Shown here one piece after another: positions 1 through 9,000 of a stretch of DNA of 12,500 bases. Positions within the stretch are counted from its first letter, which is position 1; each line of letters opens with the position of its first letter. The notes under the pieces are model-generated. The model searched no databases. It saw nothing but the letters and a program-made list of their open reading frames with translations, and was not told the DNA's origin. The position numbers and the translations under genes were made by a program. Origin of the DNA: Penaeus vannamei (lineage: Eukaryota; Arthropoda; Malacostraca; Decapoda; Penaeidae); the NCBI RefSeq assembly GCF_042767895.1, contig NC_091570.1:19398129-19410628 (forward strand). Direction: 5' to 3'.

Positions 1-66
1 ATCTAATTTGTCGTAGATAGCATGCCTCATGCCCTGGCACGTTTCTCTTGATGGTTTCTCAAATAT
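1..66 (-). CDS. POLR2B: RPB2 exon, cut by the window edge (residues 823-844)
   Basis: 22 codons, IFEKPSRETCQGMRHAIYDK then LD, following an acceptor TTGCATCAG. The exon has no donor before the edge. Conserved RPB2 sequence (DDG...VSGDD) should follow outside the window. Confidence 0.95.
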   Translation of the reverse strand, partial: MFEKPSRETCQGMRHAIYDKLD

Positions 67-3000
67 CTGATGCAATAAAGAAAAGATAAATTATCTTCTT
101 AAAAATTCAAGACTATGATTCATATATCAACTAATTTTTTAATTGTTTATTTTACAATATAATTCATCATCAACTTCACAAAGACATCAAGAATATTTCT
201 CCAGATTATAAATATCCACGCCAGTCCACCAGTACTTACACACTGAAAAAAAAAAAAAAAGCTTGTAAGAAACCAATGAAAATATAAGAAAGGCAATATT
301 TAAACTATCACATTTTAAAACTAAATATTCTATGTAGAATTTGTCTTTTTGCTAATTTACTAAATAACCTAGAATCAACTGATCACACAAAGAACAGAAT
401 GAAATATGGTAAATGCAATGTTCCTTCAAAGCTCAGCTAACTCAAACAATATATAGTTCATGTGTATATAGCCAAATGTAAACCTGGAATTGTAAGTTTG
501 TTGACATAGTGTCTATCATACACTAAAATCTTTCATTTGCAGTCATTTGAAAAAGTATAAATATATAGCCTATGCTGTCAACTATTTCTACAAACATTTT
601 ATCAAATCAGTACAGCTTACAAGATTTCTAATAGGGTACTGTATATATGGTAAATACAGTTCATAGGAAATTTCCATCTGTAATAAGTGAGGTACAACTT
701 ACCTCTTCTTGCATGCCAGTGCGTCTAGTTTCAGAATCTTTGTAGGAACGGTAGAAACAGGATCTGAAAAAGCCTCGTTCCACAGTGGACAGATTCATAA
801 TAACAGAATCTTCTTGGTTGTAACCAGTATAGCAGGCAATTCCTACAATGGAATTAATTCCTGCAAAAAAGGACTCTGTGTAAGAAAATGTTTCTAGTGT
901 AATGCAGTTTTATCAAAACAAAATGTCTAAGAATCAGTACATACAGACCTTACATATCATTTACAATAAAACATAATTACAATCATGGATACTTCTACAT
1001 CAGTACCTCTGCTGCATTGTTCACAGTTACAGACAATCTACAAGATTACATTACAATGTAATTCTAAAAAAAAAAACACACATCCATGTCTCCATACCTG
1101 CAGGCAGTTCTCTGAAACGAAGGTATTCCATGGACCGGGTAGTTACAAGTGGCTTCTGAGGGTAGAACAGCACGTGGGCCAGGGTGTCCATCCGCACGTG
1201 GAAGTTGGTAATATAGACACCCATAGCTTGCTTACCCATAGCACTCTGTAATACAAAAAAGTATGAGAGTGATAGAATGAAAATTAATGTAAAAAAACTA
1301 GTAGTTATGCCAAATATTGCTGCCTAAAATTATTTCGAAGTAATGTATTCTTATATATTAACCCCTTGGACCCGGATGACGTTGCGATCACATCAAGGAA
1401 AAACTTGGCCAGCTACCCGGGTGATGCCGTCAACCGGGCAAATGGACTGCAACCCAGGTGATGCGAACAAAGCGTCAAGAGCGAATGCCAGGGTGACAAA
1501 CAAGACTCGACACAAGTGCACAAACATCATGGTGTGATTTGACTAATTTAATTTGATGCTTAGAAGGGGGCTTTAGCATTATTCCCATCGATAAACAAAT
1601 GTGGAATGTAACGTGCATAAGCAGTGAATGGAAGAGCACCAGCTCCAGGGAGGACACCACTTCCATGCTGTGCCCCATATTCCTAGCCGCAGTGACCAAC
1701 AGCGCAGGTTGTATTGCGTAATATTGAAAATTACAAAAAAATTAGATATATGACACAAATAGCCAAATGTTTCACATATATTGTTTTTCTTGCACTAAGC
1801 TATTTATTACATAAAGAGATGATATGGAGTCTGTGCAAGGAAAATAAGTAATTACCATTTGGACAAAGCAAATCAAAAGACAAATATGGATATTGGAAAA
1901 TGGCAATAAAGCTAAAAAAGTTTTTACAAAATAACTTTTCAGAGGGGAGGCACAGAGTCTTGTCACCGCTCATGGGTGTTCGTGCACACCGGCCCACGTG
2001 CCACACGCCCGGAATGCTGGCCACTTACGTAACCTATTGCCTGGGGTTTTCAGCTCCATGATTTCCGTCATGCAAGTGGATTCAGGGGGTTAAGACATGC
2101 ACTTTTTATTCACCATGAAATTTTTCAAAACAGGTAAATGCAACAACTAATCCTAGAAAATCACACATTACTATCACATACCTGGTAAGTGTTACGAGGA
2201 GACTGGTTGTGATCAGGGAAAGGAATAATGGAAGCGCACACACCGAGAATCATAGCAGGATGAATCTCACAGTGAGTGTATGTGTTACAGTAGGTCTTCT
2301 CCTCCTCTACACCAAAGTCCTCAAGAGACATAGCAATCATAATGGTCTCCTCCTCAGAACAGTCAATGTACTCTACCACACCACTGGCTACAAGATCCTG
2401 CCAACTAAAAATTAAATATATATGTAAATAAATAAATAAATATTATTTAAAAACAAGCTGTTGAATTCAGATACAATGTTGTATTATACTAATGAGGTGA
2501 CACCATACAAAACTCTTCAGTTTATTAAGGTCATTAATGTTTTTCTCTGATACAATAAAACTAAAGATATATTTTTGATGGCAAGATATTTCAAGATTTC
2601 TTGAAAAATCTTGAAACTTTTTGTTAATATTTGATTTGACACAATGTCTGTCATATCTTTGCCTGGTTTCGTAACAAAACCAAGTATTTTCAAACTACCT
2701 CTAGAGGAAGCTTGGAATAGTTTTAAGTTACAATGGTAAACAACCCACCAACATGGCCAACAGAAAGTGATAATGATGAAATTCTTCTGATAAATTAGTT
2801 ATTTTATCATCAATAGATGATTTTATAAACTAGAAAGTTGTGACTATACCTGTACCAACCAAAAGTATTAACTGGAGTATACTGACAGCTTTATTATTCT
2901 CTACGATAAGTACTGACTACTTTTAACTGTACTTTGGACATCCTGTGGATGTTCAAAGTACATTTTCATATACTTTTGTAATTTCCATTCTAAATTCATA

Positions 3001-6000
3001 GTTTGAAAGACTTCTCCTTGCTATGAAAAGTAGATATTATCCTTTAATATTGTTGTTGCAAAGTGAGGATTTTTTTAATCGTAAAATTTGTGCTAAATAA
3101 AAAGTAAACTATTTTCTGAAATCCTTATTTTGTTTATCTTCTTCAGTTAATGCAAAGCCAATGTTGGGATATATTTCTTAATCCTTAATTTCACCATCAT
3201 TATTAATTACTCCAGTCTGTCTTCTTCAACAAATAATTCTGTCACCCACCATGAAGGGGAAAGAATTGTCTTACATTATGGTAGTTTGTTTACATTGATA
3301 GCAAGCTGGAAGTTTGGACTGTTTTGACAAATTTGGTAAAGCGAACCAAATGAAAATATAGCTTTGCTCACATTTCCCATAAAAAATGCACCTTACTTTT
3401 CTAAAATATTTCTCTTTGCACTTTTATATTGCATTAGCTTCTGAGAACATATAATGAAAAAGTAATAAGTATAAAGATGCATATACAGGACATGACAACA
3501 CAGCCCTTACCTGAAGTTGTTATACTCCCTCTCCTTCAGTAAATCAATGTGTCTCTTCTTCAACAACAGTTTACCATTTTCTACAACTAGCAGAGGACGA
3601 CAGATACGACCAGCATCAGTGTAGATACGGATTTCTTTGTCACGAATATCTCTAACCATGCACACCTTGAGTAAAGTAGTTCAGAATTTTTAGCAAAAAC
3701 ATAAAATGTTTTACAAGACATGAAAATTGTTTTAGTTACACAATGGTCATTACATTACACTGGATTCAGTGTTGTTACAGTTTATAGGAGAAACAATGAA
3801 AGCATTGAACTTTTATAAAGTGTTTATACATATTTCAAGAATAATCATAAACATATACATCTAATTCAGCTACACCAATACAAAATTTATTTACCTCAGA
3901 TACAATAATATCCATCTGACGTCTGAGCTTTCGTAGTGTCATGATGAGCTGCTCTGGATCACGATGAATACCAACCCAGCATCCATTGACAAAAATCTTT
4001 GTTGCACTGAAAATAGACATTAGAATTAATATGTAATTATGAATGTATCTAAAAGTAATTTCTCTTTAATTATAGACTAATCTCATTAATCACAAATCTA
4101 TTTACACTCTGGAGAAAGTTACAAAGAAATAAGTTACAGAGCCAAGAAATAAATTTAATAGAGGACTCTGACTATAATCTTTTTAACACTAACAATAGAA
4201 TGATAGTCATAATTACCAATATATCTACTAGTAATTTCTACTAAACTATAAACTGGTATTATTAAATGCAAATCTATTGTTTACACTCAGGAGAAATAAA
4301 TTACAACCCTACTAAACCACTAAGTCAAGCCATATATTCATTAGAGAGTTCTGACTGATAAGATTTTAACATACTCATAAATAGATGATGGAGCAATTTC
4401 TTCCAAATTTTCCATGGACCATTCCTCCAAGAACTCAAGAATTGGTGCAGGCTGTGATCCGACAGAAATGTATGACATGAGAGCCAAGTTCTTGACAAGA
4501 CCGACAGCTGCTCCCTCTGGTGTCTCGGCAGGACAGATCATGCCCCAAAGAGAGTTGTGAAGCTGACGTGGCTTGGCCAGTTTACCGTCTCGTCCAATAG
4601 GAGAGTTGACACGTCGTAAATGTGACAAGGTAGAGGCAAAAGTCAATCGGTTCAACACCTGGAAAGTTGAGCCAAATAGTAATGTCTTGCACACTAATAA
4701 AGAAGAATAAATCAAATTACAGCATCAATGTAATGCCTTTTCTCTTTAATGTTATATTATACAGAAACAAATGGGTACTTTTTTAATGTAACTCACAATA
4801 ATAAGAAACACTTATCAAAATTCATTCTAATACATGAGAAAATTATCCTACATCTTAAGAAAAAAAAAAGGAAGCATACACCATTTCCTGATCTAGCATA
4901 AATATCTAACTCTATTGTAATATAACTGCCAAAGACAAGACTAGTCCAAACAACTTAACTATCAATTCATATGATTTTCACCATACTCTTTTATAAATAC
5001 TTTCAAGGAATATGGATTTAAGAAGCTCAAGACATTTAAATTCTTACCTGAGATACACCAGCCCTAGCCTGATGAGCTTTCTTCTGGTCACCCCAATTAC
5101 CAGTTGCAAGGGAATATCGCAAACCATCAGTGATCAACTTTGGTTTAACAGCAGCATCCAGACCATATTCCTGGCCTTTGTCCAAGAGTTTTTGTGCATG
5201 CATGCGAACTTCTTTCATCAAACTCTTGAATAGTCTGGAATATGTATAAGATAGGTATGTACTTATAAAAAGACCATTATAGACTAATCCTCAAAGAAAA
5301 TAAATCAATGTTTTTAAAAGCTGTTGCAAAATTGAGCATTCAGTTTTAAAATCACTCACCCTCTGAAAAGCAGTGCCATGAGCGGTCCAGCCAAGTCCAA
5401 CCTCTTGTTTCCATAGTGATCACGATCATCCAATTCTCGACGACCAAGAGCAGCCAACAGCAGCCTGTGAACCATGTAACCCAAGAAATATGCTTTCTTG
5501 GTTTCACAGAAATCTGACACACCAACATGAGGTAACATTTCCTTCTGCAAAATTTCACGAGCGTACTTTATACGCTTTTCTTTTGTCACACCTGGGCGAG
5601 CTCCACGGCCACCAATGAAGTTGAGAGCAACATTTTGCTCCTGAATTACAAAAGCTTCATCTAAGGATGGTTTTACCTGTAAATCAAGAGACAATAGTTA
5701 CATACATATTCCTACTGAATAACTCATTATAACTCACTGTAAACTTCAATCTGTCACTTCTCACATTTCAGTGCAAAAGGTAACAAAAATTACTCTGTAT
5801 ATATATATAAATTTCTACAATTCAAGTGACATGAAAGATGTCATGCTGACCATATATTTCATAAGTATAACTATACACTCAAACTGCTTCTAAAAATAAA
5901 AAGCTTACCATCTCCATCATTTCCGGGTCATCAAAGTCATAGATAATATGTTCAAGAATATCACGATCAGCCACAAAACCCAAAGCACGAAACACAATCA

Positions 6001-9000
6001 TGATGGGGATTTCTTGCTTGACATATGGGAGGACACCAATAATACGCTGACCAATGGCCGACTTCTTTGCACTCTGTTAAAAGAAATAAACAGTTACCAT
6101 TCATGCACAGTGCACAAATCTAGCTAGTGCATTGCATCTTTTTTTTTTTTTCCTTTTTCTTCCCATTACCATTACTTGATTCACTGAAATGTACTGCCAC
6201 ACTAAACCAAGTGCTCTGAAAATTTGTCTTATGTAAATTAACAATTTCATGAATGCTTTTATCCTTATTACAATACTCTTAATATTCCATTTCATCAAAT
6301 TGACAAAAAATTCTAAAACATCACACTTTATATAAATGACAAGTAAGTAAAAGTAAGTAAAATATTATAATTCAAATAAAGTGCACACTAGTTATCCATA
6401 TCAATTTCCTTTACAAATGCATTTACAAAATACTTACACTTCCACCCCTGGCCATCATGTTAACCCACAGTGTAGAGACAGGTCTGGCAGAATGTTCAAT
6501 ACAAGAACGAATTTCACACTTGTAAGCAAACTTGCCGTCCTTCATGCTGAATACATACACAGTATTTGTGGCCATCTTTTCTTGAGCAATCAATACCTGT
6601 AAAAAAATAATAAAGAATGAATGCACCCATAAAAGGAGTTAATGGGTTCTGTACTCCCCATCAGTTGGCAGATACTGAAAAGTACATAAATATGAAGGAG
6701 AATATATAAAAAATATTTCCAGTTCTATTTCATGTTTCCTACTAACCAACCAATACAAGCATAATAGAAAACCATGAATTTCCGTATGCTGGTACTGCTA
6801 CAATCATTTTCAAACTTCCTCTTCATAAATTTGGTACTTATATTTTTCTGATGTATATTTCCAAATTCATATTTCTAACTTCCCATTATATGACCTTCAC
6901 ATCTAAACATATATTAATTTAAAAAATTTCTGTTCTGTATTTCACACTTTATGGGTCTACCTGCAACTCTAATAGCTGCACCATAATTCTATTTGAAGAC
7001 ATTTGAAATTATGAGAACAATGTAATGAAATAACCTTAATGACCGATCACATCAAGGAAAACTTGGGCAGCTACATGGGTGACATGAACGAAGTGTCAAG
7101 AGCAAAGGCCAGGGTGACGGAAAAGATTCGCCACAAGTGCACAAACATCTTGGAGTGTGATTTGACTCATTTGGCGCTTAGGAGGGGGCTTTAGCATTCC
7201 CATCAATAAATGAATGTGGGACGTAACGTGCGTAAGCAGTGACTGGACGAATGCCGGCTCCAGGAAGGACGCCATTTCCATGCTGTGCACCGTATTCTTG
7301 GCCGCAGTGACCGACGGCGCAGGTTGAATTAAGGAAAATTTAAAATTACAGAAAAAATGAGATATATGACAAATAACCAAATGTTCCATATATGTTTTTT
7401 CTTGCATTGAGCTATTTACTATATAGAGAGATGATATGGAGTCTCTGCAAGGAAAATAAGTAATTACCATCTGGATAAAGCAAATCAAAAGACAAATATG
7501 GACATTGGAAAATGGAGATAAAAGCTTAAAAAGTTTTCACAAAATAACTTCTCAAAGGGGAGGCACAGAGTCTTGTCACCGCTCATGGGTGTTTGTGCAA
7601 GCCCGGCCTACGTGCCACATGCCCAGGATGCTGGCCACTTATGTTATCACTGCAACCAAATCCAGGGGGTTAATACATACATACAGCTAAAAAGAACTTA
7701 CAAAAGATTTTTAAAATAAAAATATTGAAATATGTTCTCTACCTGTCCTAACATTCGTTCAAAAAATACTTACTTTTTCAGAGCCGTTGATGATAAAGTA
7801 ACCACCAGGATCAAGGGGACACTCGTTTACTTCATGGAGATCACGATCTGTCAGACCGCTAAGCAAGCAATACGTTGACCTCAACATGATTGGAATCTTG
7901 CCTGTGTGGTAAAGGCATCAATTGTTAAAGTGTGACCTTCAATGTTCTTTTTAAGTAATAGATATTTTTTAAATTAAACCTATACACAGAATCATGCAAT
8001 TCTTTATGTTGGGTACCACAACATTCTGAGTCATATTTCATTAGATAAACAAGTTTGCTTTGTTTCTTTCTTTAACTTTAACTTCAATTTGTGACAAAAA
8101 TCAATGAAAGTACCTTGCAAAAATATCAATCAGAAAAAAAAAATTATCCCATGGCTGCAGATGACATGACATACATGCCAATGAAATTAAGTTTATCAAT
8201 TGCATTTACACATAAATGTCTCCATAAGTACTAAGTTACCAAGTAGTTAATCATTAGTCCTACAACCGTTTACCCTTTACCTCATTGTTTAAAGATTCTT
8301 TTTGTTTTCTCTTGTAGTCATAATCAAGATGTCATTAATAACAACAGGACTGATATGAATAGTATTAGAAAAAAAGAAATCACATTTACAAGCAGTCAAG
8401 GAAATGGGAAATCAGGTGCAATCATGCCGGGCCAACTCATTGACTCCTTGGTGGCTGAGCACTTTCAGTCTTTTGTATGCAACATCATTTATATTAATAA
8501 TAATGAAAAAAAAAAAAAAAAAACGCTGGACCATACATGTAACTACAGCCAATAGTTAAGCCTGACTCGTATCTACTTGTGCTTTGAGAAGTATTCCCAC
8601 AAGATGCCAGAAAATTGTTTCAAGGCTCATTAAGCAAATTCTGATCTGTATATTCCAAAAAATAAATAAATAATAATAATAAAATAAAATCAATAAATAA
8701 AAAATAAAAAATAAATAAAGAAAAAAAAATAAATAAAAAGTTTTTTTTGCAAATTCAATAAGAGCAATCTTAAGTTATTTGTTAATGCTCTCATATACCA
8801 TATATGCACAGATTCATATGACATTCATTCTCTGGAAAGAAATGTCACCTACTTACCTATATAAATTTTTTCTTCTTTGTGTTCAATTGGTTTTTCTCCA
8901 TCTTTAATAACAGTTTTAACAATATCAACATAGAGTGGTGATGAGTAGGTCAGATTCCTCAGTCGTGCTTCATTAGGCATCATGCTGTAGTTGAAACCAT

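Larger units (their letters stand above)
1362..2089 (+). mobile_element. piggyBac-like non-autonomous DNA transposon, copy 1
   Basis: 728 bp between TTAA at 1358-1361 and TTAA at 2090-2093. The left end is CCCCTTGGACCCGGATGACG. The right end, read on the minus strand, is CCCCCTGAATCCACTTGC followed by ATGACGG, an imperfect inverted repeat. TTAA target duplication with CCC...GGG termini is the hallmark of the piggyBac superfamily; that family call is inference, because no transposase ORF is present. The element is richer in G, C and CpG than the intron around it. A second copy lies at 7034-7669 in the same orientation and aligns along nearly its whole length. Two GGTGATG repeats 37 bp apart (1420-1426, 1457-1463) mark a segment missing from copy 2. 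Confidence 0.75.
1246..2181 (-). other. POLR2B: RPB2 intron, 936 bp, three quarters transposon
   Basis: The intron contains a complete-looking TTAA-flanked transposon (1362-2089). Without it and one TTAA the intron would be about 204 bp, in line with many of its neighbours. Confidence 0.9.
2405..3510 (-). other. POLR2B: RPB2 intron, 1,106 bp, AT-rich with two hairpins
   Basis: GT..AG intron. It holds an A/T microsatellite-like stretch near the acceptor and two hairpin-forming palindromes (2589-2616, 2929-2961). I see no coding frame or transposon ends in it. Confidence 0.9.
4007..4374 (-). other. POLR2B: RPB2 intron, 368 bp, mostly a tandem duplication
   Basis: Two diverged direct copies fill most of this GT..AG intron (4043-4187 and 4219-4370). 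The second copy ends four bases from the splice donor at 4374. Confidence 0.9.
6597..7773 (-). other. POLR2B: RPB2 intron, 1,177 bp, holding transposon copy 2
   Basis: The longest intron seen. Transposon copy 2 occupies 7034-7669. The 6597-7029 part is AT-rich with nothing recognisable. Confidence 0.9.
7902..8856 (-). other. POLR2B: RPB2 intron, 955 bp, with A-rich tracts
   Basis: GT..AG intron. It contains a less AT-rich segment ending in 18 A (about 8380-8523) and a long A/T-only tract (8657-8748). The remainder shows nothing recognisable. Confidence 0.9.

Noticed and set aside
1772..2024. Overlapping minus-strand ORFs in the intron transposon
   Set aside because: The frame is not kept between the two copies and there is no recognisable domain.
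5801..5815. TA-dinucleotide run as a TATA promoter
   Set aside because: It is inside an RPB2 intron in generally TA-rich sequence, with no start site evidence.
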